Shown here one piece after another: positions 34,974-44,778 of a stretch of DNA of 64,000 nucleotides. The notes under the pieces were generated by a model. It was not told where the DNA came from. It did no database searches and saw only the letters and a program-made list of their open reading frames with translations. Every line of letters begins with the position of its first letter. Position 1 is the stretch's first letter. The translations under genes and the position numbers were made by a program. Source of the DNA: Aureibaculum marinum (GTDB taxonomy: Bacteria; Bacteroidota; Bacteroidia; Flavobacteriales; Flavobacteriaceae); assembly GCF_003813905.1 (NCBI RefSeq), contig NZ_RPFJ01000040.1, positions 1 through 64,000 of the forward strand. The letters run 5' to 3'.

Positions 34974-36357
34974 ACAAAAAACAATTAAAAAGGAAGTTTC
35001 ACTTTCCGGTGTTGGGCTTCATACAGGAAAACAAGTTAATTTAACTTTTAAACCTGCACCTGAGAATTATGGTTTTGCTTTTACTAGGATAGATTTAGAG
35101 GGAAGTCCAGTTATTGAAGCACGAGCGGACTATGTTGTAAATACACAACGAGGAACTAATATCGAAAAGAATGGAGTAAAAATTCAAACGAGTGAACATG
35201 TATTAGCAGCTGTTGTTGGATTGGGAATTGATAATATTTGTATAGAATTAGACGCTCCAGAACCACCTATTATGGATGGTTCTTCTAAATTTTTTGTTGA
35301 AGCTTTAGAAAAAGCAGGGTTACAAGAACAAGAAGCTGAAGTTGAAGAGTATGTAGTAAAAGAGATTGTTTCCTATAAAGATGAAAGTACAGGAAGTGAA
35401 ATTATCTTAATGCCTTCAGATCACTATGAAGTTACTGCAATGGTTGATTTTGGTACTAAAGTTTTAGGAACTCAAAATGCAACTTTAAAGCAGATTTCTG
35501 ATTTTAAAAAAGAAATTGCCCCGGCAAGAACATTTAGTTTTTTGCACGAAATAGAAATGTTATTAGACAATAACTTAATTAAAGGAGGCGATTTAAATAA
35601 TGCTATTGTTTATGTAGATAATGAGATTTCTCCGCAAACCATGGAGAAGTTGAGAAAAGCCTTTAATAAAGAAGAAATTTCGGTTAAACCTAATGGTATA
35701 TTAGACAATTTAACATTGCACTATCCCAATGAAGCTGCACGTCATAAGTTATTAGATGTAATTGGTGACTTAGCGTTGGTAGGTGTAAAAATTAAAGGTA
35801 AGGTTATTGCTAATAAACCGGGACATAGTGTAAATACACAGTTTGCTAAGAAATTAGCAAAAATGATAAAAATAGAAAAACGGAATAATGTTCCTCAATT
35901 TGATTTGAATGAACCTCCACTTATGGATATTCATCAAATTATGAATATTTTACCTCATAGGCCTCCGTTTTTGTTAATTGATAAAATTTTAGAGTTAACA
36001 GACAAAACCGTAGTTGGCGTAAAGAATGTGACCATGAACGAAAAGTTTTTTGTTGGTCATTTTCCTGGAGCTCCTGTAATGCCTGGTGTTTTACAAGTAG
36101 AAGCTATGGCACAGACAGGAGGTATTTTAGTGTTAAGTACAGTACCAGACCCTGAAAATTATTTAACTTATTTCATGAAAATGGATAATGTTAAATTTAA
36201 AAGAAAGGTATTGCCTGGTGATACACTAATTTTTAAAGCAGAATTGATAGAGCCTATAAGAAGAGGAATTTGCCATATGCAAGCTTATGGGTATGCCAAT
36301 AATAAATTAGTAGTTGAAGCACAACTAATGGCACAAATTGTAAAAAGAACAGATTAA
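34963..36357 (+). CDS. lpxC: Bifunctional LpxC deacetylase / FabZ dehydratase
   Basis: 464 residues. LpxC part about 1-305: SGVGLHTGKQVNLTFKPA, zinc ligand His79 in TSEHVLAAVVGLGIDN, APARTFSFL and HKLLDVIGDLALVG with further ligands. FabZ part about 318-464: IMNILPHRPPFLLIDKI, GHFPGAPVMPGVLQVEAMAQ with the catalytic His/Glu. The fusion is typical of Bacteroidota and couples the committed step of lipid A synthesis to beta-hydroxyacyl-ACP dehydration, two activities that compete for the same acyl pool. The stop is two bases before the lpxA ATG. Confidence 0.96.
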   Translation: MSNKQKTIKKEVSLSGVGLHTGKQVNLTFKPAPENYGFAFTRIDLEGSPVIEARADYVVNTQRGTNIEKNGVKIQTSEHVLAAVVGLGIDNICIELDAPEPPIMDGSSKFFVEALEKAGLQEQEAEVEEYVVKEIVSYKDESTGSEIILMPSDHYEVTAMVDFGTKVLGTQNATLKQISDFKKEIAPARTFSFLHEIEMLLDNNLIKGGDLNNAIVYVDNEISPQTMEKLRKAFNKEEISVKPNGILDNLTLHYPNEAARHKLLDVIGDLALVGVKIKGKVIANKPGHSVNTQFAKKLAKMIKIEKRNNVPQFDLNEPPLMDIHQIMNILPHRPPFLLIDKILELTDKTVVGVKNVTMNEKFFVGHFPGAPVMPGVLQVEAMAQTGGILVLSTVPDPENYLTYFMKMDNVKFKRKVLPGDTLIFKAELIEPIRRGICHMQAYGYANNKLVVEAQLMAQIVKRTD

Positions 36358-36359
36358 TT

Positions 36360-37145
36360 ATGAACCAACCACTTGCTTATATTCATCCAGGGGCTAAAAT
36401 TGCTAAAAACGTAGTTGTTGAGCCTTTTACAACAATTCACAACAACGTAACAATTGGTTCTGGTACTTGGATTGGTTCTAATGTTACAATCATGGAAGGA
36501 GCCAGAATAGGGAAAAATTGTAATATTTTTCCAGGTGCTGTTATTTCTGCAATTCCACAAGATTTAAAATATCAAGGTGAAGAAACTACAGTTGAAATAG
36601 GAGATAATACTACAATTAGAGAATGTGCTACTATTAATAAAGGAACGGCAGACCGATTAAAAACTGTAATTGGTGAAAATTGTTTAATTATGGCTTATTG
36701 TCATGTGGCTCATGACTGTTTTGTTGGAAACAACTGTATTTTTTCTAATAATTCAACGTTAGCAGGTCATGTAACTATTGGTGACAATGTAATATTAGCT
36801 GGTCTAGTGGCTGTGCATCAATTTGTTTCTATTGGGCAACATGCTTTTGTAACAGGTGGGTCTTTAGTGCGTAAAGATGTACCTCCGTTTGTTAAAGCAG
36901 CAAGAGAACCTTTATCTTATGTAGGTATTAATTCTGTAGGCTTACGTAGAAGAGGATTTTCTTCAGAAAAAATTAGAGAAATACAAAATATATATAGAAT
37001 TTTATATCAAAAGAATTATAATAACTCACAGGCTTGTCAAATAATTGAAGCTGAAATGGAAGCAACTCCAGAACGTGACGAAATTCTTCAATTTATAAGA
37101 GATTCTCAACGAGGTATTATGAAAGGATATTTTAGTAATAATTAA
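36360..37145 (+). CDS. lpxA: UDP-N-acetylglucosamine acyltransferase
   Basis: 261 residues, normal length. It has hexapeptide repeats from the start (IHPGAKIAKNVVVEPF), ISAIPQDLKYQGEET, the catalytic His region MAYCHVAHDCFVGN, VAVHQFVSIGQHAFV and the C-terminal helical region (GFSSEKIREIQNIYRILY). It adds the first hydroxyacyl chain to UDP-GlcNAc. It is tightly packed in the lipid A operon, eight bases before efp. Confidence 0.96.
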   Translation: MNQPLAYIHPGAKIAKNVVVEPFTTIHNNVTIGSGTWIGSNVTIMEGARIGKNCNIFPGAVISAIPQDLKYQGEETTVEIGDNTTIRECATINKGTADRLKTVIGENCLIMAYCHVAHDCFVGNNCIFSNNSTLAGHVTIGDNVILAGLVAVHQFVSIGQHAFVTGGSLVRKDVPPFVKAAREPLSYVGINSVGLRRRGFSSEKIREIQNIYRILYQKNYNNSQACQIIEAEMEATPERDEILQFIRDSQRGIMKGYFSNN

Positions 37146-37153
37146 TAGATTTT

Positions 37154-37723
37154 ATGGCAACTACTTCAGATATTAAAAAAGGATTATGTATTGTTTTTAA
37201 TAATGATACTTATAAAATAACAGATTTTCAACATGTAAAACCAGGTAAAGGTCCTGCTTTTGTTCGAACAAAATTAAAAAGTTTAACTACTGGCAGAACC
37301 TTGGATAATACATTTTCGGCTGGACATAAAATTGATGAAGTACGTGTAGAAACACGTAAATATCAATATTTGTATAAAGAAGGTGAGTCAACATATCATT
37401 TTATGAATAATGAAGATTATTCTCAAATTGCTCTTCAACATGATATTTTAGATAGCCCAGAGTTAATGAAAGAGGGAGAAACTGTTACTATTATAGTACG
37501 TGCAGAGGATGAATTGCCTCTTTCAGTAGAAATGCCAGCAAGTGTTATTTTAGAAGTAACAAAAACAGAACCTGGTGTAAAAGGAAATACCGCTACCAAT
37601 GCTACAAAACCGGCTATTGTAGAAACAGGAGCTAATGTAAATGTACCACTGTTTATTAATGAAGGAGATAAAATACGAATTGAAACTGATAAAGGAACTT
37701 ATCAGGAAAGAATATCAGATTAA
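37154..37723 (+). CDS. efp: Elongation factor P
   Basis: 189 residues: the KOW-like N-terminal domain with the loop HVKPGKGPAFVRTKLKSL, whose Lys at the tip enters the ribosomal P site, then two OB domains (VRAEDELPLSVEMPASV; INEGDKIRIETDKGTYQERI). It rescues ribosomes stalled at polyproline. It sits downstream of lpxA with an eight-base gap and probably shares its transcript. No modifying enzyme is nearby. Confidence 0.96.
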   Translation: MATTSDIKKGLCIVFNNDTYKITDFQHVKPGKGPAFVRTKLKSLTTGRTLDNTFSAGHKIDEVRVETRKYQYLYKEGESTYHFMNNEDYSQIALQHDILDSPELMKEGETVTIIVRAEDELPLSVEMPASVILEVTKTEPGVKGNTATNATKPAIVETGANVNVPLFINEGDKIRIETDKGTYQERISD

Positions 37724-37901
37724 TTTTACATACATTACTCTTAATTAATCTATATTTTTAATTGTAAAGGGTCAATTCTATTGGATTTTTTAAGTGAACA
37801 ACTAAGTATAACTTGATTGATTTATCATAATAATAGAAGTAAGCTTATTAATCCAATAATAAATTGTAATTGATTCTTTACAATTGAATAATTATTTGCA
37901 A

Positions 37902-38837
37902 ATGAAATTTCCTAAAATATATACTTTAAAAGATATAGCACAACTTATTGATAGTGAGTTTGTTGGTGATGAAAATTTTCCTGTTTATGGAATGAATGAA
38001 ATTCATGTTGTGGAAAAAGGAGATATCGTATTTGTAGATCATCCAAAGTATTATGATAAAGCTTTAAATTCTGATGCTTCTGTAGTTTTAATTAATAAAA
38101 AAGTAGCTTGTCCTGAAGGCAAGACTTTATTAATTTCAGATGATCCGTTTAGGGATTTTAGTAAATTGGCAACTTATTTTAATCCTTTTAATAAAGCTGA
38201 TAAATCCATTTCAGAATCTGCTGAAATAGGTGAAGGTACCATTATTCAGCCAAACGTATTTTTAGGTAATAATGTTACAATTGGTAAAAATTGTCTAATT
38301 CATCCTAATGTAGTTATTTACGATGGCTGTACAATTGGAAATAATGTGACCATCCATGCAGGAACCACTTTAGGATCAGATGCATTCTATTACAAAAATA
38401 GAGAAACAGGGTTTGATAAACTCATATCATGCGGGAGTATTATTATTGAAGATAATGTAGATATTGGTGCCGCATGTACTATTGATAGAGGTGTTACTGG
38501 TAATACACTAATTAAAGAGGGAACTAAAATAGACAATCAAGTACAAATTGGACATGATACCATTATTGGTAAAAAATGTTTAATAGCTTCTCAGGTTGGT
38601 ATTGCGGGATGTACCGTGCTTGAAGATGAGGTAACTCTTTGGGGGCAAGTTGGTGTTATTAGTGGAGTTACTATTGGTAGAAAAGCTGTAGTATATGCAC
38701 AATCTGGGGTTTCTAACTCATTAGAAGGAGGGCAAGCTTATTTTGGTTCACCATGCGATGTTGCTAGAAAAAAATATAGAGAATTGGCAGGAATTAAAGT
38801 TTTACCTGAAATAATTAATAAAGTAAATAAGATTTAA
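37902..38837 (+). CDS. Second LpxD-like acyltransferase
   Basis: 311 residues from the ATG at 37902. The open frame extends to a TTG at 37884, but the ATG gives the family-like start MKFPKIYTLKDIAQLI. It has the LpxD layout: an N-terminal uridine-binding-like domain, hexapeptide repeats from about 105, and the conserved His in IDNQVQIGHDTIIGKK. It lacks the extended C-terminal helix of the first LpxD. It is a paralogue of lpxD 4 kb upstream, in the same gene neighbourhood. It may acylate a different sugar nucleotide or chain length; this is inference. Confidence 0.85.
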   Translation: MKFPKIYTLKDIAQLIDSEFVGDENFPVYGMNEIHVVEKGDIVFVDHPKYYDKALNSDASVVLINKKVACPEGKTLLISDDPFRDFSKLATYFNPFNKADKSISESAEIGEGTIIQPNVFLGNNVTIGKNCLIHPNVVIYDGCTIGNNVTIHAGTTLGSDAFYYKNRETGFDKLISCGSIIIEDNVDIGAACTIDRGVTGNTLIKEGTKIDNQVQIGHDTIIGKKCLIASQVGIAGCTVLEDEVTLWGQVGVISGVTIGRKAVVYAQSGVSNSLEGGQAYFGSPCDVARKKYRELAGIKVLPEIINKVNKI

Positions 38838-38870
38838 TCGTAATTATTTTTTAAAGTTAGTTGTAAGAAT

Positions 38871-38878
38871 TACTTTTG
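38871..38878 (+). promoter_or_regulatory. Candidate promoter -7 element of sucD
   Basis: TACTTTTG matches TAnnTTTG and is followed by a 54-base untranslated stretch before the sucD ATG. No TTG at the usual spacing is seen, so only the -7 half is supported. Confidence 0.4.
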
Positions 38879-38932
38879 TGTACAATAAATACGAAAAAAA
38901 TAAATAAAATAACAAATAACCAATAACTAAAA

Positions 38933-39808
38933 ATGAGTGTTTTAGTAAATAAAGATTCGAAAATAATTGTCCAAGGTTTTACAGGTAGTGAAGGTACTTT
39001 CCACGCTACTCAAATGATTGAATATGGTACCAATGTCGTTGGTGGTGTAACGCCTGGAAAAGGAGGTCAAAAACATTTAGATAGACCTGTTTTTAATACG
39101 GTTGCAGAAGCTGTTGAAAAAGCAAAAGCAGATACAAGTATTATATTTGTACCACCAGCATTTGCTGCAGATGCAATTATGGAAGCTGCTGAAGCTGGAA
39201 TTAAAGTGATTATATGTATCACAGAAGGTATTCCGGTTGCTGATATGGTAAAAGTAAAATCTTATATTTCGGATAGAGATTGTAGATTAATTGGCCCTAA
39301 CTGTCCAGGTGTAATAACACCAGGAGAAGCTAAAGTTGGTATTATGCCAGGTTTTGTTTTCAAAAAGGGGAAAGTTGGTATTATTTCTAAATCAGGTACA
39401 TTAACGTATGAAGCTGCTGATCAAGTTGTAAAACAAGGATTAGGTATTACTACAGCTATTGGTATTGGTGGAGACCCAATTATTGGAACTACTACTAAAG
39501 AAGCTGTAGAATTATTAATGAATGATGATGAAACTGAATGTATCGTAATGATTGGTGAAATAGGTGGTCAGTTAGAGGCTGATGCGGCTAGATGGATAAA
39601 AGCAGATGGAAATAGAAAACCTGTAGTTGGTTTTATTGCTGGACAAACAGCTCCAAAAGGAAGAACTATGGGACATGCAGGTGCTATTGTTGGAGGAAGT
39701 GATGATACTGCACAAGCAAAAATGAAAATATTAGCAGAAAATGGAATTCATGTGGTGGATTCTCCAGCAGAAATAGGACTTAAAGTTGCAGAAGTTTTAG
39801 GAAAATAG
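38933..39808 (+). CDS. sucD: Succinyl-CoA synthetase alpha subunit
   Basis: 291 residues, normal length. The CoA-binding start [55 protein letters not shown], the [11 protein letters not shown] loop and the phosphorylated active-site His in [13 protein letters not shown] are all present. It forms ATP or GTP from succinyl-CoA in the citric acid cycle. The beta subunit gene sucC is not adjacent. It ends at a strong terminator. Confidence 0.96.
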   Translation: MSVLVNKDSKIIVQGFTGSEGTFHATQMIEYGTNVVGGVTPGKGGQKHLDRPVFNTVAEAVEKAKADTSIIFVPPAFAADAIMEAAEAGIKVIICITEGIPVADMVKVKSYISDRDCRLIGPNCPGVITPGEAKVGIMPGFVFKKGKVGIISKSGTLTYEAADQVVKQGLGITTAIGIGGDPIIGTTTKEAVELLMNDDETECIVMIGEIGGQLEADAARWIKADGNRKPVVGFIAGQTAPKGRTMGHAGAIVGGSDDTAQAKMKILAENGIHVVDSPAEIGLKVAEVLGK

Positions 39809-39846
39809 ATTTTTTTAGATTATATAGTATTAGTTTAACTAGAAAG

Positions 39847-39879
39847 AAGCCTGTTTAAAACTTTAAACAGGCTTTTTTT
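39847..39879 (+). terminator. Terminator of sucD
   Basis: A 12-13-bp perfect stem (AAGCCTGTTTAAA with TTTAAACAGGCTT) and a T-run directly after it. It lies about 40 bases after the sucD stop. Confidence 0.9.
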
Positions 39880-39980
39880 ATTTTGAAGAAATTATTTTTA
39901 GTAATAGAAGTTCTAATTATAGAAACCAGTATCTAAGAGATTAGATGGTGGTTTTTTTATTTCAAGCTAAACAAATTCCT

Positions 39981-39988
39981 TATATTTG
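39981..39988 (+). promoter_or_regulatory. Candidate promoter -7 element of fabG
   Basis: TATATTTG matches TAnnTTTG, 20 bases before the fabG ATG and downstream of the sucD terminator. A TTG element is not obvious. Confidence 0.4.
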
Positions 39989-40008
39989 GCTATTAAAAAT
40001 TTTATTAA

Positions 40009-40755
40009 ATGAAACTACTAGAAAATAAAACCACATTAATAACAGGAGCATCTAGAGGAATTGGTAAAGGAATTGCAGAAGTATTTGCAAAACAAGGTTC
40101 TAATATTGCATTTACCTACAATGCATCAGCAGAAGCGGCTAATGCATTAGAGAAAGAATTGCAATCTTATGGAGTAAAAGTAAAAGGTTTTCAGTCCAAT
40201 GCAGCAGATTTTAAAGCTGCACAACAATTAGCTGCTGATGTTATTAATGAATTTGGAGCTATAGACGTACTAATAAATAATGCTGGAATTACAAAAGACA
40301 ATCTATTATTGCGTATTTCAGAAGAAGATTTTGATAAAGTAATAGAAGTCAATTTAAAATCGGTTTTTAATCTTACCAAAGCAGTTATAAAACCTATGAT
40401 GAAACAACGTTCGGGCTCTATTATAAATATGAGTTCAGTAGTAGGGGTAAAAGGAAATGCAGGACAAGCTAATTATGCCGCCTCAAAAGCAGGAATATTA
40501 GGGTTTACAAAGTCTGTAGCTTTAGAATTGGGGTCTAGAAATATTCGTTGTAATGCTATAGCTCCTGGATTTATAGAAACAGAAATGACTGGTGCTTTAC
40601 CAGAAGAAACGGTAAATGAATGGCGTAGTGCTATACCATTAAAACGAGGAGGAACTCCTGAAGATATTGCAAATGCTTGTGTGTTTTTAGCTTCTGACAT
40701 GGCAACCTACATTACAGGTCAAACAATTAATGTAGATGGAGGTATGCTAACCTAA
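40009..40755 (+). CDS. fabG: 3-oxoacyl-ACP reductase
   Basis: 248 residues. A classical short-chain dehydrogenase: NADPH loop GASRGIGKGIAEVF, INNAGITKDNLLLRISEEDF, the catalytic Ser in INMSSVVGVKGNAGQANY and Tyr/Lys in YAASKAGILGFTKSVALE, and the C-terminal YITGQTINVDGGM. These motifs are those of FabG rather than a generic SDR. It reduces beta-ketoacyl-ACP in fatty-acid elongation. It is preceded by its own promoter element. Confidence 0.94.
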   Translation: MKLLENKTTLITGASRGIGKGIAEVFAKQGSNIAFTYNASAEAANALEKELQSYGVKVKGFQSNAADFKAAQQLAADVINEFGAIDVLINNAGITKDNLLLRISEEDFDKVIEVNLKSVFNLTKAVIKPMMKQRSGSIINMSSVVGVKGNAGQANYAASKAGILGFTKSVALELGSRNIRCNAIAPGFIETEMTGALPEETVNEWRSAIPLKRGGTPEDIANACVFLASDMATYITGQTINVDGGMLT

Positions 40756-40827
40756 ATTTCAGTTGCTAATTGATGGTTTATAAATCAATACTATTATTAT
40801 CTATTAATTTTAACTTAATAAACACAA

Positions 40828-42855
40828 TTGTCTTCAACTGTAATTTTACTAATCGTAGTAGCTGCCATCATCGCTTTGCTGATGGCTTTTTTTCAGTATT
40901 ATTATAAAAGTAAAGACCGTAGTAAAACGAATATTTTATTGTTCTTTTTGCGATTTTTATCAATTTTTTCATTGTTAGTTTTAATAATAAACCCAAAAAT
41001 TGAATCGAATAAAATTGAAAATGTTCGTCCTGTTTTAAATGTATTGGTAGATAATTCTGCTTCAATAGCTTATGCCAATGAGCAAGATAAAGTTTCTAAT
41101 TTTGTTACTAACCTAAAGGTGAATTCAGCTCTTAATCAGAAATTTGACATCAATTATTATACCTTTTCAGATCGTCTTTCTGTACAAGATACACTTGCCT
41201 TTAATGCTCATAAAACTACTATTATTACCCCCCTTCAAGAGCTTCAAGAACTCTATAAAGACAGAATGGCTCCAACACTTTTAATAACAGATGGTAATCA
41301 AACACAAGGGGTAAGTTATGCATACTATAAAGCTAAAAACCCTATTTATTCTGTGGTAGTGGGAGATACATTGCAATACGACGATTTAAAAATTAGTCAA
41401 ATAAATGTAAATTCATATACCAATTTAAATAATAACTTTCCTGTTGAAATTTTTATTCAGTATAAAGGAAAGGAAAGTATCAATAAAAGCATTTCTGTAA
41501 CTCAAAATAATACAGTAGTATTTAAAAAGAACCTCACTTTTAGTAGAGAAAAATTATCTCAAAGAATTCAATTTAATTTAAAGGCTCATGCTATTGGAAT
41601 ACAAAATTATCATGTGCAGGTTGCTTCACTTGAAAATGAGAAAAACACTATAAATAATTCCAAAAGTTTTAGTATAGAAGTTGTTGATGAGCAAGCAAAA
41701 ATTTTAATTTTAAGTGCAGTTAATCATCCAGATATTGGAATGATACGTAGATCTATTTTCTCTAATAAACAACATAAAGTAGAACTACACAATGATTTAA
41801 ATAAAAAGTATCAATATAAAGATTATCAGTTGGTTATATTATATCAGCCAACAAGTGAGTTTGCTAAAATTTTTGAAGATATAGAGTTAGAACAAGCGAA
41901 TGTTTTTATTATTACAGGACCTAAAACAGATTGGAGATTTTTAAATAAAGCTCAACCATTTTTTACTAAAAAAGCGATATCTAAAAAAGAAAGTTATTTT
42001 CCTGTATACAACCCTGATTTTAATGAGTTTATTACTGAAGACATTCAATTTTCTGAGTTTACACCGTTAACAGGATATTTTGGAGAACTGGTATTCAATG
42101 TTCCTTTTAAAACCGTATTGTATCAACGCGTTTTAAGTTTTGAAACAAAAAATCCGTTGTTAGCAACCTTTACATTAGACAATCGGAGAGGAGCACTTTT
42201 ATCTGGTAGCGATAGTTGGAAATGGAGAATGCAAAGTAAAGTTACACAAAATACTTTTCAGCAATTTGATCAGTTTTTTAATAAACTGATTCAATATTTA
42301 TCTTCAACAAAAAAGTATGACCGTTTAGAAGTTGAGTACAATCCTTTTGTTTATGCTAATGAAAATGTAATTATTAAAGCACAATATTTTGATGCCAATT
42401 ATGTGTTTGATACAAATGCTAGCTTAACATTGTCATTAACTAATAAAACAACAAAAGAACAGTCAATATTTCCGTTTACCTTAAAAAATAATTATTACGA
42501 AGTGGTTTATTCTGATTTAGAGGCTGGTGATTATAGTTTTTCAGTTCAAACGAAAGACAAAAGCATTAGAAAATATGGAAGTTTTTCGGTGTTAACCTAT
42601 GATGTTGAACAACAATTAGCAACTGCTAATGTGAAAGATTTGAAATTATTAGCAAAAGCTTCTGGAGGTATTTCTACTGCTATTGACAACACTGAACCAT
42701 TAATTACCCAATTAATTGAAGATAATCAATACCGCATTATTCAGACAAGTAAACGACATTTACAAGCATTAATAGATTGGCAATGGTTGTTAGCATTAAC
42801 GTTGTTTTTGTTGACACTAGAGTGGTTTATAAGAAAATATTATGGTAAAATCTAG
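40828..42855 (+). CDS. VWA-like membrane protein of unknown function
   Basis: 675 residues starting with TTG at 40828; no upstream ATG is available. Two N-terminal membrane helices (about 3-24 and 35-58) and one near the C-terminus (about 648-665) flank a large, probably periplasmic, region. A VWA-like fold begins at about 69 with a MIDAS-type motif (LNVLVDNSASIAY, DxSxS) and TLLITDGNQTQG. The middle carries beta-sandwich-like segments and a GATase-like stretch (LVILYQPTSEF). Related large VWA-like proteins in Bacteroidota are uncharacterised. It follows fabG by 72 bases. Confidence 0.75.
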   Translation: MSSTVILLIVVAAIIALLMAFFQYYYKSKDRSKTNILLFFLRFLSIFSLLVLIINPKIESNKIENVRPVLNVLVDNSASIAYANEQDKVSNFVTNLKVNSALNQKFDINYYTFSDRLSVQDTLAFNAHKTTIITPLQELQELYKDRMAPTLLITDGNQTQGVSYAYYKAKNPIYSVVVGDTLQYDDLKISQINVNSYTNLNNNFPVEIFIQYKGKESINKSISVTQNNTVVFKKNLTFSREKLSQRIQFNLKAHAIGIQNYHVQVASLENEKNTINNSKSFSIEVVDEQAKILILSAVNHPDIGMIRRSIFSNKQHKVELHNDLNKKYQYKDYQLVILYQPTSEFAKIFEDIELEQANVFIITGPKTDWRFLNKAQPFFTKKAISKKESYFPVYNPDFNEFITEDIQFSEFTPLTGYFGELVFNVPFKTVLYQRVLSFETKNPLLATFTLDNRRGALLSGSDSWKWRMQSKVTQNTFQQFDQFFNKLIQYLSSTKKYDRLEVEYNPFVYANENVIIKAQYFDANYVFDTNASLTLSLTNKTTKEQSIFPFTLKNNYYEVVYSDLEAGDYSFSVQTKDKSIRKYGSFSVLTYDVEQQLATANVKDLKLLAKASGGISTAIDNTEPLITQLIEDNQYRIIQTSKRHLQALIDWQWLLALTLFLLTLEWFIRKYYGKI

Positions 42856-42932
42856 TTATTTCATAGTTGATATTTTTATTTAAACTATTGCATCTATTTG
42901 CAATAAGTTACGTATTACTATAATTAGACATC

Positions 42933-43823
42933 ATGGCACACAATCATTCACATCACCACAGTACAGGCAATATAAAAGTCGCCTTTTTTTTAAACTTATT
43001 TTTTACCATTATAGAGCTAATAGGAGGGCTTTATACCAATAGTTTGGCAATTATGTCAGATGCTTTACACGATTTAGGAGATAGTTTAAGTTTAGGATTA
43101 TCTTGGTATTTTCAGAAATTATCAAATAAAGGGGCAACAAAAAACTACTCATACGGATACCGAAGATTTTCTTTATTAGGAGCAATTATAAATTCAATAA
43201 TTTTAGTAGTAGGTTCTATTTTTATAATTAAGGAAGCTATTCCAGGATTATTAAATCCACATCAGGCAGATGCTAAAGGGATGATGTGGTTGGCAATTTT
43301 AGGAGTACTTGTAAATGGAGCTGCTGTGTTTAAACTAAAACAGGGTACTTCAATGAATGAACGTGTTGTATCACTACATTTAATGGAAGACGTTTTAGGT
43401 TGGTTAGCTGTTTTAATTGCTAGTATTGTAATGCAATTTTGGAATGTGCCTATTTTAGACCCTATTTTATCGCTTTTAATTGCCGCTTTTATTTTATTTA
43501 ATGTCTTTAAGAATATTAGAGAAACATTACGAATAATTTTACAAGGTATTCCTAAAGAAATATCGGTTGATGCTATTCGTAAAGAAATGAAAAGTTTACC
43601 TGAAATAGAGGAAATACATGATTGTCATGTTTGGAGTTTGGATGGTGAATATAATTTAGCAACTGTACATGTTTCACTTAAAAAATCGTCAGTACTTATA
43701 AATGATATTGTTGAGATAAAACAACAACTACGAAAGTTACTTCATGATCATTTTGATATAGAACATGTAACCCTAGAAATAGAATCTTGTAATGAAGATT
43801 GTGAATATAAAGATGGTTGTTAA
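42933..43823 (+). CDS. Cation diffusion facilitator (zinc/cobalt/cadmium exporter)
   Basis: 296 residues. A His-rich N-terminus (HNHSHHHS) and six membrane helices with the metal site MSDALHDLGDSLSLG in helix 2 and HLMEDVLGWLAVLIAS in helix 5. The C-terminal cytosolic domain includes IEEIHDCHVWSLDGEYNLATVHV and ends with cysteines (CNEDCEYKDGC). CDF proteins exchange protons for divalent metals, most often zinc. The gene is alone, 60 bases before the prohibitin gene. Confidence 0.93.
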   Translation: MAHNHSHHHSTGNIKVAFFLNLFFTIIELIGGLYTNSLAIMSDALHDLGDSLSLGLSWYFQKLSNKGATKNYSYGYRRFSLLGAIINSIILVVGSIFIIKEAIPGLLNPHQADAKGMMWLAILGVLVNGAAVFKLKQGTSMNERVVSLHLMEDVLGWLAVLIASIVMQFWNVPILDPILSLLIAAFILFNVFKNIRETLRIILQGIPKEISVDAIRKEMKSLPEIEEIHDCHVWSLDGEYNLATVHVSLKKSSVLINDIVEIKQQLRKLLHDHFDIEHVTLEIESCNEDCEYKDGC

Positions 43824-43883
43824 AGGTACAGCATATATGATATTTTAATCGTAAATTTGTAGTTAACACTAATACCAATTAAT

Positions 43884-44711
43884 ATGAGTAGCAACCAATT
43901 ACAATTACCGAAGGCAGTCTTGCCAATTTTATTTTTAATAATAATATTTATTGTTTTTTTTTCTAAAGCTTTTGTAACTATTGACGCTGGTGAAGCGGGG
44001 GTATTATGGAAACGCTTTGGAGGAGGTGTAGTAACCGATGAACCTGCAATGGGCGAAGGGTTTCATATTGTAGCTCCATGGAATAAAGTGTATGTTTATG
44101 AAATTAGAAGACAAGAAGCATTTGAAAAAATGAAAGTTTTATCTTCTAACGGATTAGATATTTTATTAGAAACTTCTATCTGGTATCAACCAGAAGTGCC
44201 TGAATTAGGAAAATTGCACCAACAAATTGGAACTGATTATTTAAATAGAATTTTATTACCTACAATTCGTTCTGCTGCAAGAAGTGTTGTTGGTAGATAT
44301 ACTCCAGAACAGTTGTATTCTAGTAAAAGAGATGCTATACAGACTGAAATTTATGAAGAAAGTAAAAAAATAATCGACGATCAACATATTTTACTAAATG
44401 AAATTTTAGTAAGAGATGTTACATTACCAACTTCTATTAAAGATGCTATAGAGCGAAAATTAAGACAAGAACAAGAGTCTTTAGAATATGAATTTAGATT
44501 AGAAAAAGCTGATAAAGAAGCTCAACGTCAAATTATTGAAGCTCAAGGTAAAGCAGATGCTAATAGAATTTTAAGTGCATCTTTAACCGATAAAATATTA
44601 CAAGATAAAGGTATTGAGGCTACATTAGAATTGTCTAATTCACCTAATGCAAAAGTAGTTATTGTTGGAAGTAGTAAAGATGGATTGCCTCTTATTTTAG
44701 GAAACAATTGA
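43884..44711 (+). CDS. Prohibitin-family (SPFH/band 7) protein
   Basis: 275 residues. One N-terminal membrane helix (about 11-28) is followed by an SPFH domain (AFVTIDAGEAGVLWKRFGG; EAFEKMKVLSSNGLDILLE; LLPTIRSAARSVVGRYTPEQLY). A charged coiled coil follows (about 195-235: RKLRQEQESLEYEFRLEKADKEAQ). It is the bacterial counterpart of prohibitin, forming membrane-bound ring or cage assemblies that protect proteins. It ends just before a bidirectional terminator. Confidence 0.92.
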   Translation: MSSNQLQLPKAVLPILFLIIIFIVFFSKAFVTIDAGEAGVLWKRFGGGVVTDEPAMGEGFHIVAPWNKVYVYEIRRQEAFEKMKVLSSNGLDILLETSIWYQPEVPELGKLHQQIGTDYLNRILLPTIRSAARSVVGRYTPEQLYSSKRDAIQTEIYEESKKIIDDQHILLNEILVRDVTLPTSIKDAIERKLRQEQESLEYEFRLEKADKEAQRQIIEAQGKADANRILSASLTDKILQDKGIEATLELSNSPNAKVVIVGSSKDGLPLILGNN

Positions 44712-44736
44712 TTTTAAATACGATATAATTTATTAT

Positions 44737-44767
44737 AAAAAAGGAGGTCAACAGACCTCCTTTTTTA
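44737..44767. terminator. Bidirectional terminator
   Basis: A GGAGGTC/GACCTCC stem extended by A/T runs around an AACA loop, with T-runs on both strands. It separates the convergent prohibitin gene and the gene at 44779. Confidence 0.92.
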
Positions 44768-44778
44768 TAACTATATTT

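Noticed and set aside
36354-36560. 68-codon minus-strand open frame at the lpxA start
   Set aside because: Antisense to the first hexapeptide repeats of lpxA, whose repetitive codons generate open frames by chance.
37861-37901. AATTGTAA/TTACAATT pair before the second lpxD-like gene
   Set aside because: Short and AT-rich, without a T-run or clear operator context; could be chance.
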